Shown here in pieces: positions 9,854 through 19,292 of a stretch of DNA of 64,000 bases. A program made the translations under genes and the position numbers. The stretch spans positions 1-64,000 of the forward strand of contig NZ_LNRF01000009.1 in the NCBI RefSeq assembly GCF_001557875.1, read 5' to 3'. The DNA comes from Vibrio splendidus. Its GTDB lineage: Bacteria > Pseudomonadota > Gammaproteobacteria > Enterobacterales > Vibrionaceae. Each line of letters opens with the position of its first letter. Positions within the stretch are counted from its first letter, which is position 1. Under the pieces are notes generated by a model, which ran no database searches, had not been told where the DNA came from, and saw nothing but the letters and a program-made list of their open reading frames with translations.

Positions 9854-11677
9854 GTGAAGACAATTACCACAGATATCGCAGTCATCGGCGCAGGCGGCGC
9901 TGGTCTTCGTACAGCTATCGCTGCGGCTGAAGCTAATCCTGAATTGGAAGTAGCACTGATTTCTAAAGTTTACCCAATGCGTTCGCACACGGTAGCGGCA
10001 GAAGGCGGTTCAGCAGCAGTAATTAAAGACGAAGATAGCCTAGATAACCACTTCAACGATACTGTTGGCGGTGGCGACTGGCTATGTGAACAGGATGTTG
10101 TTGAATACTTTGTTGAAAACTCGACTCGCGAAATGATCCAAATGGAACAATGGGGCTGCCCATGGAGTCGTAAAGAAAACGGTGAAGTAAACGTACGCCG
10201 ATTCGGCGGTATGAAGGTAGAAAGAACGTGGTTCGCAGCGGATAAAACCGGCTTCCACATGCTTCATACTCTGTTCCAGACTTCGATGAAGTACGACACA
10301 ATCAAACGATTTGATGAGTACTTTGTGGTGGATTTGATCGTTGAAGATGGCGAAGTACAAGGCCTAATCGCGATTCATATGTCTGAAGGTGAGCTTGTTA
10401 CGATTAAAGCGAAATCTGTTGTTCTAGCAACGGGTGGCGCAGGTCGTGTTTACCACTGTAATACCAACGGCGGCATCGTAACTGGCGACGGTATGGCAAT
10501 GGCTTATCGCCACGGTGTGCCACTGCGTGACATGGAGTTCGTTCAATACCACCCAACAGGCCTACCGGGCACTGGCATCTTGATGACCGAAGGTTGTCGT
10601 GGTGAAGGCGGTATCATCGTCAACAAGAACGGCTACCGTTACCTTCAAGATTACGGCATGGGCCCTGAAACTCCAGTGGGCGAGCCGAAAAACAAATACA
10701 TGGAACTGGGTCCTCGTGACAAAGTTTCTCAAGCATTCTGGCACGAGCAGCAGAAAGGCAACACCATCAAGCACCCACTTGGTGATGTCGTACACCTTGA
10801 CCTTCGCCACCTGGGTGAAGAGTACCTGCAAGAGCGTCTTCCGTTCATCTGTGAGCTTGCAAAAGCGTACGTAAACGTAGACCCAGCAAAAGAGCCAATC
10901 CCAATTCGCCCTACCGTTCACTACACCATGGGTGGTATTGAAACTAACGGTACGTGTGAAACTCGCATTAAAGGCCTATTCGCCGTTGGTGAATGTGCTT
11001 CAGTTGGCCTACACGGTGCAAACCGCCTAGGCTCTAACTCTCTGGCTGAGTTCGTCGTATTTGGCCGCGTAGCCGGTGAGCAAGCCGTGAAACGTGCAGC
11101 TGAATTCAAAGGCTGGAACGAAGACGCTATCGCTAAGCAAATCAAAGCGGTTGAAGATCGCATCGCAGGCATCTTGGCTCAAGAAGGCGATGAGAACTGG
11201 GCTGACATCCGTACTGAAATGGGTCACACCATGGAAGCGGGTTGTGGTATCTACCGTCAAGAAGACTTGATGCAAGAAACCATCAACAAAATCACTGAAC
11301 TGAAAGCTCGCTACAAGAAGATCAGCATTAAAGACAAAGGCAAAGTGTTCAACACTGACCTACTTTACGCTATCGAAGTGGGTTACGGCCTTGAAGTTGC
11401 AGAAGCGATGGTTCACTCAGCGATCCTTCGTAAAGAATCTCGCGGTGCACACCAACGTCTAGACGACAACTGCACAGAACGTGATGACGTGAACTTCCTG
11501 AAACATTCTCTATCTTTCTACAACGAAGATGCAGCACCAACCATCGACTACAGCGGCGTTAAGATTACTAAATCTCAACCTAAAGCTCGTCTATACGGTG
11601 AAGCAGCAGAGAAAGCCGCTGCCGCTGAAAAAGCAGCAGAAGAGAATGCGAAGAAGAGCGAAGAGGAGCAAGCATAA
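9854..11677 (+). CDS. frdA: fumarate reductase flavoprotein subunit
   Basis: FrdA reduces fumarate to succinate in anaerobic respiration. The amino-terminal dinucleotide fold reads IGAGGAGLRTA. The RSHTVAAEGG motif carries H45, the predicted covalent FAD attachment site. Active-site segments HPTGLPGTGILMTEG and GCRGEGG are intact, as is HGANRLGSNSL. The 607-aa length is usual for the Vibrio enzyme. The carboxy-terminus is a run of Ala/Glu/Lys repeats, probably disordered. It overlaps frdB by one base (TAATG), so translation is coupled. Confidence 0.98.
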   Translation: MKTITTDIAVIGAGGAGLRTAIAAAEANPELEVALISKVYPMRSHTVAAEGGSAAVIKDEDSLDNHFNDTVGGGDWLCEQDVVEYFVENSTREMIQMEQWGCPWSRKENGEVNVRRFGGMKVERTWFAADKTGFHMLHTLFQTSMKYDTIKRFDEYFVVDLIVEDGEVQGLIAIHMSEGELVTIKAKSVVLATGGAGRVYHCNTNGGIVTGDGMAMAYRHGVPLRDMEFVQYHPTGLPGTGILMTEGCRGEGGIIVNKNGYRYLQDYGMGPETPVGEPKNKYMELGPRDKVSQAFWHEQQKGNTIKHPLGDVVHLDLRHLGEEYLQERLPFICELAKAYVNVDPAKEPIPIRPTVHYTMGGIETNGTCETRIKGLFAVGECASVGLHGANRLGSNSLAEFVVFGRVAGEQAVKRAAEFKGWNEDAIAKQIKAVEDRIAGILAQEGDENWADIRTEMGHTMEAGCGIYRQEDLMQETINKITELKARYKKISIKDKGKVFNTDLLYAIEVGYGLEVAEAMVHSAILRKESRGAHQRLDDNCTERDDVNFLKHSLSFYNEDAAPTIDYSGVKITKSQPKARLYGEAAEKAAAAEKAAEENAKKSEEEQA

Positions 11678-12441
11678 TGTCAGCGAATCGAATCCAAAAA
11701 ATTGAAATCCTGCGTTATGACCCTGAGCACGATGCAGAACCTCACTTTCAAACCTTTGAAGTTCCATTTGATGAAACCATGTCAGTACTTGATGCGATCG
11801 GTTACATCAAAGACAACCTAGATAAAGACCTGTCTTACCGTTGGTCTTGTCGTATGGCGATTTGTGGTTCTTGCGGCATCATGGTTGATGGCGTGCCAAA
11901 ACTGGCATGTAAGAGCTTCTTACGTGATTACCCGAATGGCTTCAAGATTGAGCCTTTGGCTAACTTCCCAATCGAGAAAGATTTGATTGTCGACATGACG
12001 CCGTTCATCGAACGCCTTGAAGCAATCAAACCTTACATCATCGGCAACGACCGTAAGCCAGAAGACGGCACTAACATCCAAACTCCAGAGCAAATGGCGA
12101 AGTACAAACAGTTCGCTGGCTGCATCAACTGTGGTTTGTGTTACGCAGCGTGTCCTCAGTTTGGTCTAAACCCTGAGTTCATTGGCCCTGCGGCACTTGC
12201 TCTTGCTCACCGCTACAACCTAGATAGCCGTGACAATGGTAAAGCTGAACGTATGAAGCTTATCAATGGCGACAACGGCGCTTGGGGCTGTACGTTTGTA
12301 GGTTACTGTTCTGACGTATGTCCGAAGAAAGTAGACCCAGCAGCGGCAGTAAACCAAGGCAAAGTTGAGTCTTCAATGGACTTCGTTATTTCGATGTTCA
12401 AGCCAGACGGATCGCAAGTAAAAACAGCAGAGGAGGCATAA
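11677..12441 (+). CDS. frdB: fumarate reductase iron-sulfur subunit
   Basis: FrdB carries electrons from quinol to FrdA through three clusters. The amino-terminal ferredoxin domain has CRMAICGSCG and a later Cys for [2Fe-2S]. The carboxy-terminal domain has CINCGLCYAACP for [4Fe-4S] and CTFVGYCSDVCPKKVDP supplying the [3Fe-4S] ligands. The length is 254 aa. ATG overlaps the frdA stop, and frdC starts two bases after this gene. Confidence 0.98.
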   Translation: MSANRIQKIEILRYDPEHDAEPHFQTFEVPFDETMSVLDAIGYIKDNLDKDLSYRWSCRMAICGSCGIMVDGVPKLACKSFLRDYPNGFKIEPLANFPIEKDLIVDMTPFIERLEAIKPYIIGNDRKPEDGTNIQTPEQMAKYKQFAGCINCGLCYAACPQFGLNPEFIGPAALALAHRYNLDSRDNGKAERMKLINGDNGAWGCTFVGYCSDVCPKKVDPAAAVNQGKVESSMDFVISMFKPDGSQVKTAEEA

Positions 12442-12442
12442 T

Positions 12443-12826
12443 ATGAGCAATCGTAAGCCTTATGTTCGTGAGATGAAGAGAACGTGGTGGAGCAACCATC
12501 CGTTCTACCGCTTCTACATGCTACGTGAAGCGACTGTACTGCCTTTGATTCTATTCACTCTGTTCCTAACCTTTGGTTTGGGTGCACTAGTGAAAGGTCC
12601 TGAAGCTTGGGCTGGTTGGTTGAGCTTTATGGCTAACCCTATCGTTGTTGGTATCAACATCGTGGCACTGCTAGGCAGCTTGCTGCACGCTCAGACCTTC
12701 TTCAGCATGATGCCTCAAGTAATGCCAATCCGCCTTAAAGGCAAATTGGTAGATAAAAGAATCATCGTACTGACCCAGTGGGCAGCGGTGGCATTTATTT
12801 CTTTAATCGTTCTGATGGTGGTGTAA
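12443..12826 (+). CDS. frdC: fumarate reductase membrane subunit C
   Basis: This 127-aa inner-membrane anchor has three hydrophobic helices, preceded by the conserved amino-terminus MSNRKPYVREMKRTWW. With FrdD it anchors FrdAB and forms the quinol site. GGAGG lies just before the ATG. It has no haem-binding pattern of its own, as in type D (haem-free) enzymes. Confidence 0.95.
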   Translation: MSNRKPYVREMKRTWWSNHPFYRFYMLREATVLPLILFTLFLTFGLGALVKGPEAWAGWLSFMANPIVVGINIVALLGSLLHAQTFFSMMPQVMPIRLKGKLVDKRIIVLTQWAAVAFISLIVLMVV

Positions 12827-12837
12827 GGAGCTTCGTT

Positions 12838-13215
12838 ATGAACACAAATTACAATGTTAACCACAATCCGAAACGCTCTGATGAACCAATCTGGTGGGGC
12901 CTATTCGGCGCTGGCGGTACTTGGTTCGCAATGATCACACCAATTACGATCCTAGTGCTGGGTATCTTAGTGCCAATGGGCATTATCGATGCGGATGCAA
13001 TGAGCTACGAACGAGTCTCTGAGTTTGCCACCAGTATTATCGGTGCGCTATTCATCATCGGTACGCTAGCACTGCCAATGTGGCACGCAATGCACCGTCT
13101 TCACCACGGCATGCACGACCTTAAGTTCCACGTCGGCGTTGCAGGTAAAGTGGGTTGCTACTTCGTTGCAGGCCTAATCAGCGCACTGTCTGTTATTTTC
13201 ATCTTTATGATCTAA
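12838..13215 (+). CDS. frdD: fumarate reductase membrane subunit D
   Basis: This is a 125-aa anchor with three hydrophobic helices (around residues 23-45, 63-83, 101-124). The short motif RSDEPIWWGLFGAGG is typical of FrdD. ATG 12838 is preceded by AAGGAG at a good distance. A longer in-frame reading from 12778 would overlap frdC and is rejected. A repeat unit begins directly after the stop codon. Confidence 0.95.
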   Translation: MNTNYNVNHNPKRSDEPIWWGLFGAGGTWFAMITPITILVLGILVPMGIIDADAMSYERVSEFATSIIGALFIIGTLALPMWHAMHRLHHGMHDLKFHVGVAGKVGCYFVAGLISALSVIFIFMI

Positions 13216-13265
13216 AAGCAGATTCGGGATTCGAGTAATCGAGATGCGAAAAGCTTAAGAGCAGA
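13216..13265 (+). repeat. forward 43-bp-family repeat unit
   Basis: One copy of the window-wide repeat (core GCAGAT-CGGGAT-CGAGTAA-CGAGATGCGAA-AGC) begins two bases after the frdD stop and precedes the operon terminator. Its inverted partners lie at 13349-13525. Confidence 0.8.
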
Positions 13266-13271
13266 AAAGCG

Positions 13272-13305
13272 AAAGCAGAGCTAGGTTATCCAGCTCTGCT
13301 TTTTT
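13272..13305 (+). terminator. terminator of frdABCD
   Basis: The stem AAAGCAGAGCT / AGCTCTGCTTT encloses a 9-base loop and ends in six to seven T. Confidence 0.9.
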
Positions 13306-13348
13306 GTTGTTTGTTGAATATCTTATCTCTCTGACTCGGCTCTGATCT

Positions 13349-13525
13349 TCCTGCTTTTCGTATCCCGCATCCCGCTTACTCTCATCTGCCTTTCCCGCTC
13401 TTCGTATCTCGAATCCCGTTTACGCGCATCTGCCTTTCCCGCTCTTCGTATCTCGAATCCCGTTTACTCGCATCTCCCCTTCCCGCTCTTCGTATCTCGC
13501 ATCTCGTTTACGCGCATCTGCCCTT
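13349..13525 (-). repeat. four inverted copies of the 43-bp-family repeat
   Basis: About four tandem units read on the minus strand, with recurring text such as CGCTCTTCGTATCTCG and CATCTGCCTTTCC at roughly 44-bp intervals. They face the forward unit at 13216 and lie upstream of the lipoprotein gene. Confidence 0.85.
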
Positions 13526-13633
13526 ACAAAGGCTTACGCCGACTTACATCCCTTCATTTCACTAAATGATACTGTTGCCACCGATAACAAAAACAAATCA
13601 TTAACCACAAGCACAATCCACTTAGTGAATATT

Positions 13634-14635
13634 ATGAAATCTATTTTTTTAACATTACTGGCACTAACACTTGCCGGTTGTAATAGCTCATCTGGAAGTA
13701 AATCTTCTACTTCCACTTCGCCGACACCTGCTACACCAAGCTCTTTAGTCACGGTTTATTCATCTATTGAAAATTGCTCAACAGCTGCAGATGTCCCTAA
13801 TTGTGCATTTGAAAAAGGTATCTATGTACTAAAAGCAGACTCATCGATTACTGATGAGCAGCACCAACGTGTAGTGACCCAAGCAAAAAACTTTACTATC
13901 TGGGCGAGTGAAGATGTTCAAAAGCAGTTGAACAAAAAGACTCTAATTATTGGGATCATGGCTAATGAACCTGACGGCTCTACTGCAGCAGACCAATTTA
14001 TTATCACGCTAAGCCAAGCGAAACAAATCGTTGATGGTGTGGAATTGGTATACACCGCAATTGAAGGAAAAGATGAAACTAAAAAAGCAACGACATACCA
14101 AAAACTGATGCAGCTTTTTGATTACTACGTCGATGATAACCAAAACAATGTATTGGGTTCTGAACTAAGTGACTCTTACGACGCTTTCAAAGTCGTGCTA
14201 CTCCTTCAAGATGGCCTCGCATCAACGGCAGGTATGGAATCACTCCGTTTTAACGAGTGTAATTACGGTAATGGTCAACTAAGTACCCACCGTGCTCTTG
14301 GAACACCTAATCCATGTACCGATGATGGAAGAACTACCGATGACGACGGTAATGACATTTCTAATGGCACTGTTGACCCTATACATGAAGATACCAATGC
14401 AAATTTAAATCCTGGCTCATTACTGGGCCTGATGTATGAGTACAGAGTTTCGCCAACGCTGAGTGAAGGTGGCGGCGAGTTGATCGGTTCAGCAGGGACT
14501 AAGTTCAAAGTCGCTGGAGAAGTTGCTTCTGGTGATTTAGACAGCGATCCTGCTTCTGTATTTATCTCTTGGGCAAACCCTGCATTTATGCCTTTGAATG
14601 ACTACTTAAATAAATACTTTTTTGCTAACAAATAG
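13634..14635 (+). CDS. lipoprotein of unknown function
   Basis: I do not recognise this 333-aa protein. It begins MKSIFLTLLALTLAGCNSSS, a lipoprotein signal with lipobox LAGC and C18 as the acylated residue. Ser follows the Cys, so outer-membrane sorting is likely. A Ser/Thr/Pro linker (about 19-40) comes next. The body has two cysteine pairs (about 53/62 and near 200/220) and an Asp-rich stretch around 225-245 (DDGRTTDDDGNDIS) that could bind calcium. The carboxy-terminal half has a GGGELIGSAGTKFK segment. ATG 13634 places the signal peptide correctly; the GTG at 13625 would add three residues. It converges on efp. Confidence 0.75.
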   Translation: MKSIFLTLLALTLAGCNSSSGSKSSTSTSPTPATPSSLVTVYSSIENCSTAADVPNCAFEKGIYVLKADSSITDEQHQRVVTQAKNFTIWASEDVQKQLNKKTLIIGIMANEPDGSTAADQFIITLSQAKQIVDGVELVYTAIEGKDETKKATTYQKLMQLFDYYVDDNQNNVLGSELSDSYDAFKVVLLLQDGLASTAGMESLRFNECNYGNGQLSTHRALGTPNPCTDDGRTTDDDGNDISNGTVDPIHEDTNANLNPGSLLGLMYEYRVSPTLSEGGGELIGSAGTKFKVAGEVASGDLDSDPASVFISWANPAFMPLNDYLNKYFFANK

Positions 14636-14665
14636 CTTACTAAGCTATATCTGATAAGCAGATAC

Positions 14666-14694
14666 AAAAAAGGTCGCTCATGAGCGACCTTTTT
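14666..14694. terminator. bidirectional terminator between lipoprotein gene and efp
   Basis: A perfect inverted repeat, AAAAAGGTCGCTCA / TGAGCGACCTTTTT, lies between two convergent genes. It has T-runs on both strands. Confidence 0.9.
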
Positions 14695-14735
14695 CATTGT
14701 ACTGAGCCATCCAAAACAAGATGGGCACAATCAAA

Positions 14736-15302
14736 TTACTTCACACGACCAACGTATTCGCCAGTACGAGTATCAACTTTAACAACTTCACCGATTGCGA
14801 TGAATAGAGGTACGCGAACTACCGCGCCTGTTGCTAGAGTTGCAGGCTTACCGCCAGTACCTTGTGTGTCGCCTTTAAGGCCAGGATCGGTTTCTGTTAC
14901 TGCGATCTCAACAAAGTTTGGTGGAGTTACTGTGATAGGGTTATCATTCCACAACGTTAGAGTACAAACGTCATTTTCAACTAACCATTTTGCAGAGTCA
15001 GCAACTGCTTTTACGTCTGCTGCGATTTGCTCAAATGTTTCGTTGTTCATGAAGTGGTAGAATTCGCCATCGTTGTATAGGTAGCCTAGTTCAACGTCAA
15101 CAACATCTGCAAGCTCAAAGCTTTCGCCTGATTTGAATGTTTTCTCTAACACTTTGCCTGACAGCAGTTTACGAAGTTTTACACGGTTAAACGCTTGGCC
15201 TTTACCTGGCTTAACGTATTCATTGTCGATAATTGAGCAAGGCTCGTTATCTAACATGAATTTTAAACCGCCTTTGAATTCATTGGTGCTTACTGACGCC
15301 AT
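14736..15302 (-). CDS. efp: elongation factor P
   Basis: EF-P rescues ribosomes stalled at polyproline. The 188-aa protein has the standard three domains. Residue K34 in VKPGKGQAF is the site modified with beta-lysine by EpmA and EpmB, both encoded nearby. The conserved carboxy-terminal segment TDPGLKGDTQGTGGKPA is intact. The ATG at 15302 gives MASVSTNEFKGG; the start at 15317 would add five residues. It is divergent from epmB with a 33-bp gap, so their promoters must overlap. Confidence 0.98.
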   Translation of the reverse strand: MASVSTNEFKGGLKFMLDNEPCSIIDNEYVKPGKGQAFNRVKLRKLLSGKVLEKTFKSGESFELADVVDVELGYLYNDGEFYHFMNNETFEQIAADVKAVADSAKWLVENDVCTLTLWNDNPITVTPPNFVEIAVTETDPGLKGDTQGTGGKPATLATGAVVRVPLFIAIGEVVKVDTRTGEYVGRVK

Positions 15303-15335
15303 GATTTTCTCTTCCACATCTTTGAGTTAATTTCA

Positions 15336-16358
15336 ATGCCGCATATCATAACCCGAAAAGTCGAATCTGTTGAGCAAAACTGGCTCAAACAACTATCGAA
15401 TGCGATCTCTGACCCGACAAAACTGCTTGAGGCATTGGAAATAGACCCAACACCGTGGCAAGCAGGCTTCGCTGCTCGTGAGTTATTTTCGCTTCGGGTT
15501 CCTCTTAGCTTTGTCGACCGAATGGAAAAAGGCAACCCGCACGACCCTTTGTTACGACAAGTTTTACCGCTAAGCGAAGAGTTTGAAGTGCACCAAGGCT
15601 ATTCCGCTGATCCCTTAGAAGAGCAAGAGAACGCTATCCCGGGCTTACTGCACAAATATAAAAATCGAGCACTGATGATTGTGAAAGGTGGCTGTGCGAT
15701 TAACTGCCGCTATTGCTTCCGTCGTCACTTCCCTTATCAAGATAACAAGGGCTCGAAGTCTGTTTGGCAAACCAGCCTAGACTATGTTGCTGCTCACCCA
15801 GAGATCAACGAAGTCATCTTGTCGGGTGGCGACCCACTGATGGCAAAAGACAGCGAACTAGAGTGGCTAATTCATGCTATCGAACAAATTCCACATGTGA
15901 AAACAGTTCGAATTCATAGCCGATTACCGGTTGTGATTCCCGCTCGAGTAACGGATGAACTGTGCCAATTGTTAGCTCAAACTCATCTCAATGTGGTGAT
16001 GGTGAGCCATATTAACCATGCCAATGAAATCAACTTAGAGCTCAAACAAGCTTTCTATAAATTAAAACAAAGTGGTGTGACTCTTCTCAACCAAGGCGTG
16101 ATGCTTAAAGGTGTGAACAACTGCGCTAACTCATTGAAAGATTTAAGCGAAAAGCTATTCGACGCCGGGATTTTGCCTTACTATATGCATGTACTTGATA
16201 AGGTTCAGGGCGCCGCTCATTTCTATATTTCAGATGAAGAAGCGAAACATCACTTTAAAGGATTAATCTCTGAGGTTTCAGGCTACCTAGTACCGAAGTT
16301 AACCCGTGAGATTGGCGGACGCAGCAGCAAAACACCACTCGACCTACACATTGAATAG
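15336..16358 (+). CDS. epmB: EF-P beta-lysylation protein, lysine 2,3-aminomutase-like
   Basis: EpmB is a radical-SAM, PLP-dependent enzyme that converts (S)-alpha-lysine to (R)-beta-lysine for EF-P. The CxxxCxxC cluster motif reads CAINCRYCFRRHFPY (about residues 114-128), followed by the SGGDPL segment. The PLP lysine lies toward the end. The 340-aa length is typical of EpmB and shorter than catabolic lysine aminomutases. Adjacency to efp supports the call. Confidence 0.97.
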   Translation: MPHIITRKVESVEQNWLKQLSNAISDPTKLLEALEIDPTPWQAGFAARELFSLRVPLSFVDRMEKGNPHDPLLRQVLPLSEEFEVHQGYSADPLEEQENAIPGLLHKYKNRALMIVKGGCAINCRYCFRRHFPYQDNKGSKSVWQTSLDYVAAHPEINEVILSGGDPLMAKDSELEWLIHAIEQIPHVKTVRIHSRLPVVIPARVTDELCQLLAQTHLNVVMVSHINHANEINLELKQAFYKLKQSGVTLLNQGVMLKGVNNCANSLKDLSEKLFDAGILPYYMHVLDKVQGAAHFYISDEEAKHHFKGLISEVSGYLVPKLTREIGGRSSKTPLDLHIE

Positions 16359-16371
16359 AGAAGTTGTATCA

Positions 16372-16917
16372 ATGAAACGCAATGCCTCAGTTGCTCCACC
16401 AGCAATCACGTCCCGACAAGCGCTTAAGTTCAGTTCGAAAGGCTTCACTATCATCGAGCTAGTCGTAGTGATCGTGATTCTAGGTATTGTGTCAGTCACT
16501 GCAGCTTCTAAGTTCCTTAACCTTCAAACCGATGCTCGCATCTCGACGCTTAATGGCCTGAAAGGCGGAATGGAGGGCGCAAGTGCTATGCTTTATGGTA
16601 AGACATCAGCACTAGGCTTAGATAAGGCTGTCAGCGCATCGATTAACGTTGAAGGCGACGATATATTGGTGGCTTACGGTTATCCTGCGGCGATGAATGA
16701 TCAAGCTTGGGCACACCTTATCGAATCCACTTTCTTAGATGCGGTTTGGGATACAGGTAGAGCTGACTGGTTCTTTACCAACACAGACGCGAATGATGGC
16801 ATTATTCTTTATGCACCTTCGAGCCGAAAAAAGCAGGCTGATAACTGCTATCTTGAATATCAAGAAGCGACTGAGACCACGACACCGGTCTTCACCTTAA
16901 CAACAGACGGCTGCTAG
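16372..16917 (+). CDS. type IV pilin-like prepilin
   Basis: The 181-aa protein carries a prepilin signal, KG|FTIIELVVVIVILGIVS (about residues 22-41). PilD-type peptidase would cleave after Gly, and Glu5 of the mature protein is present. The globular domain ends with two Cys (NCYLEY...TDGC) forming a probable D-region disulfide. It resembles single MSHA-like pilins or minor pilins. No pilus assembly genes are nearby, so it must use machinery elsewhere. It starts 13 bp after epmB. A longer frame from 16306 would overlap epmB and is rejected. Confidence 0.88.
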   Translation: MKRNASVAPPAITSRQALKFSSKGFTIIELVVVIVILGIVSVTAASKFLNLQTDARISTLNGLKGGMEGASAMLYGKTSALGLDKAVSASINVEGDDILVAYGYPAAMNDQAWAHLIESTFLDAVWDTGRADWFFTNTDANDGIILYAPSSRKKQADNCYLEYQEATETTTPVFTLTTDGC

Positions 16918-17022
16918 ACTTTACGTCATCTTTATCAATCGTTAAGGCAAAAAGTTTTTGTTCGATCGTCCGGTCTATTATTAGCATACTCGGCTCTATT
17001 CTAAATTTTTAGGAGGGGTGAT

Positions 17023-17511
17023 ATGACACAATTTATAGAACAAACTCTCAACCTTGCCCCCTTTAGCTGGGCAGGTCTTGCAGTATGTATGCTGTGTGGT
17101 TCGTTAATCGGCATCGAGCGACAAACGCGCGGTAAACCGGTAGGGATCAGGACATCGATTCTGATCATCAGCGGTACCTATTTCTTCCTGACGATGGCGA
17201 TTAGCCTTTCCCCTAACACGCTCGATCAAGCTCGTGTACTTGGCCAAATCATTACTGGGGTGGGTTTCCTTGGCGCTGGGGTAATGATGACACTGGATGG
17301 AAAGATTCATGGTGTCACTTCAGCCGCGATTATCTGGGTACTCGCTGCATTAGGTATGATGATCGCACTTGGTCACCTTTCCCAATCGGTCATTATCACG
17401 CTAATGGCGCTAGTGATTCTGCTTGGTGTCGATAAAGTGGAAAACAGCTTCCAAAGCCTGCGTCGTGGCGTTCATCAGAAGTGGATGAGAAAAGGTCGCG
17501 TGAAAAAGTAA
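17023..17511 (+). CDS. MgtC/SapB family membrane protein
   Basis: The 162-aa inner-membrane protein matches the amino-terminal membrane domain of MgtC. The conserved text includes GSLIGIERQTRGKPVGIRTS, then GVGFLGAGVMMT. Four to five helices follow. The soluble carboxy-terminal domain of Salmonella MgtC is missing, so this is the short SapB-like form. A strong ribosome binding site, TAGGAGGGGTGAT, precedes ATG. Its role is unknown; an effect on magnesium homeostasis is only an analogy. Confidence 0.9.
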   Translation: MTQFIEQTLNLAPFSWAGLAVCMLCGSLIGIERQTRGKPVGIRTSILIISGTYFFLTMAISLSPNTLDQARVLGQIITGVGFLGAGVMMTLDGKIHGVTSAAIIWVLAALGMMIALGHLSQSVIITLMALVILLGVDKVENSFQSLRRGVHQKWMRKGRVKK

Positions 17512-17576
17512 TCCTAATCTTAGGTGCAATATCTTAGAGACAATTGCTTAGACACAATTCCTTAGAGACAAAAAAG

Positions 17577-17600
17577 AAGCCTAGTCAAACGACTAGGCTT
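17577..17600 (-). terminator. terminator of the diguanylate cyclase gene
   Basis: The stem AAGCCTAGTC / GACTAGGCTT has a 4-base loop. On the minus strand it is followed by CTTTTTTG. Because the stem is symmetric it may also stop transcripts of the MgtC gene. A short direct repeat (CTTAGA(G)ACAATT) lies just to its left at 17533-17570. Confidence 0.85.
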
Positions 17601-17619
17601 TGAGCTTGTACGAAAGCGC

Positions 17620-19098
17620 TTAATACACCTGAATACACACCTGATTCTTACCAGCAGCCTTGGCCTTATAGAGCTGCTCATCAGACGAACGAATACTCTG
17701 GTTTTTCCATAAGTGCCCAACACTGTCGAACTTATACAGGGAGTAGAGCGTCGCGCCACCAGATACTGAGACACTAATCTTGTCACCCGTAGGGCATCGA
17801 TAACTCTGTAGGCTAATGTCGTTTTGAATTCGCTCAAAGATCGACGAAAGCAACTCTGATGATTCACCCGTAATCGCAACAACAAACTCTTCACCACCAA
17901 ATCGAGCCACGATATCTTGCTGTCTAACGCTGTTCAGCATCAACTGAGCAACATGACAAATCACCTCGTCCCCCACTTTATGGCCATATTGATCATTAAC
18001 GACTTTGAAATCATCGATATCAAACACACCAACACCAATAATCGGCTCTTCATCCTGAGCCAGTAATCGAGCTTCAAAACCACGTCGATTCAGCAAGCCA
18101 GTTAATGGGTCGCGCATTGCGAGGTCATTTAAACGCTGGTGTTCTTGTCTTGTATAGAAGCGCCATAACCATAAAACCGAGAGCAGATACAAAACCAACA
18201 GTATCGAAAGCTGAATCTTCTCCATCTCCAATACATGCAGAAAGTGCTCGCTCTTATCTTCTTCAATACTCAGATATAGCTGGGTGTTAATGTCATCAAC
18301 ATACAGAGGCTTGGAATAGGTAAAATCCATAAACCCGTATTTGTTTGCGCCTCGCGTACTAGTGACTTTATAACCATGGGTAGGATTCGAAACTAGGTTA
18401 GAGACATAGCCATCGACACCCAATACTCCTTTGAATTCGCCATTAACGTAGATTCCTTTGGTTAAGGTCACCACTTTCTGACCTGTCAGGTAGTCATCAT
18501 ATTGGCCGGTATACACTACTTGGTCTTGGCCTTGAGCTAAGCCAAAACGAATCGTGTTCACCCAATAAGGCCTGCTATTCACAACCGAATCAAAGGTGTC
18601 ACCCTTGATGTAACTGGCAAAGTCAGAAGGCGAAGATATGATGAACTTCTCTTTTGAAATGAAGTAAATCGCAGAGATGGTATCAATGGTATTGGCAAAA
18701 TAAGCCATGGTCGGCGCGATGAACAAGCGCTTACCCGCTTCGGCATAAAGGTCCGATTTCGGGTTGCACATCTCGCGAGGGCCAGAGAACATAAAATCAA
18801 AACGAGGGGCATGTTGCTCCTCACTGGTGAAGTAGCACGTCTCACCTTCGATCTGTTTGTCATGCGAGAATACGTAAGTGTCACCATGCAGTGGGTAGAG
18901 CGCAGTGATGTTGTACTCAAGCGCATTTATGACCTGTGTGAGCTCCGTTAAAGAGCGTGTCACGCCTTGGTTTTCGATTCCATACTGTTTATCTGATTCT
19001 TCCGCTGAATCAACGAGCAACAAGCTCAAAACTACTAAAAAACTGGCGGTCAGGCCTAAGAAAGCCTTCTTAAAATCGATAGTATGGGGGTTAATCAA
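17620..19098 (-). CDS. membrane diguanylate cyclase with periplasmic sensor domain
   Basis: This 492-aa enzyme should make c-di-GMP. A transmembrane helix (about 12-29) is followed by a periplasmic region of some 260 residues (PDC/Cache-like: RPYWVNTIR, VYTGQYDD, GVLGVDGY), a second helix (about 297-317), and a GGDEF domain. The active-site loop is GGEEF, which is competent. An RxxD inhibitory site (RQQD) lies five residues before it, so product inhibition is likely. Two periplasmic Cys may pair. c-di-GMP controls polysaccharide production in vibrios, but no direct link to the loci here is seen. Confidence 0.93.
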   Translation of the reverse strand: MINPHTIDFKKAFLGLTASFLVVLSLLLVDSAEESDKQYGIENQGVTRSLTELTQVINALEYNITALYPLHGDTYVFSHDKQIEGETCYFTSEEQHAPRFDFMFSGPREMCNPKSDLYAEAGKRLFIAPTMAYFANTIDTISAIYFISKEKFIISSPSDFASYIKGDTFDSVVNSRPYWVNTIRFGLAQGQDQVVYTGQYDDYLTGQKVVTLTKGIYVNGEFKGVLGVDGYVSNLVSNPTHGYKVTSTRGANKYGFMDFTYSKPLYVDDINTQLYLSIEEDKSEHFLHVLEMEKIQLSILLVLYLLSVLWLWRFYTRQEHQRLNDLAMRDPLTGLLNRRGFEARLLAQDEEPIIGVGVFDIDDFKVVNDQYGHKVGDEVICHVAQLMLNSVRQQDIVARFGGEEFVVAITGESSELLSSIFERIQNDISLQSYRCPTGDKISVSVSGGATLYSLYKFDSVGHLWKNQSIRSSDEQLYKAKAAGKNQVCIQVY

Positions 19099-19237
19099 AG
19101 CATATAAATCATCGTTGGGAATTTAGCGAACATTGTACTTATAAATAAGTTGACTGCAACAACAAATATAAAACAACATGCTTATCTTATTCAGCAGGAG
19201 AGAGTTTGAATCTGGATAAGAAAATACAGAGTAGAAA

Positions 19238-19268
19238 TAACGCCTAAGTAAGAAGCACTTAGGCGTTA
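19238..19268 (-). terminator. terminator-like hairpin after the VC2662-family gene
   Basis: A 12-bp perfect stem, TAACGCCTAAGT / ACTTAGGCGTTA, lies 24 bp past the stop codon. The minus-strand T-tract is weak (TTTCTACTC). Confidence 0.65.
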
Positions 19269-19292
19269 CGAATCACAATATTGAACTAAGCC

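Noticed and set aside
16372..16917. Part of an MSHA pilus operon
   Set aside because: Only one prepilin gene is present; no assembly ATPase, secretin or further pilins flank it.
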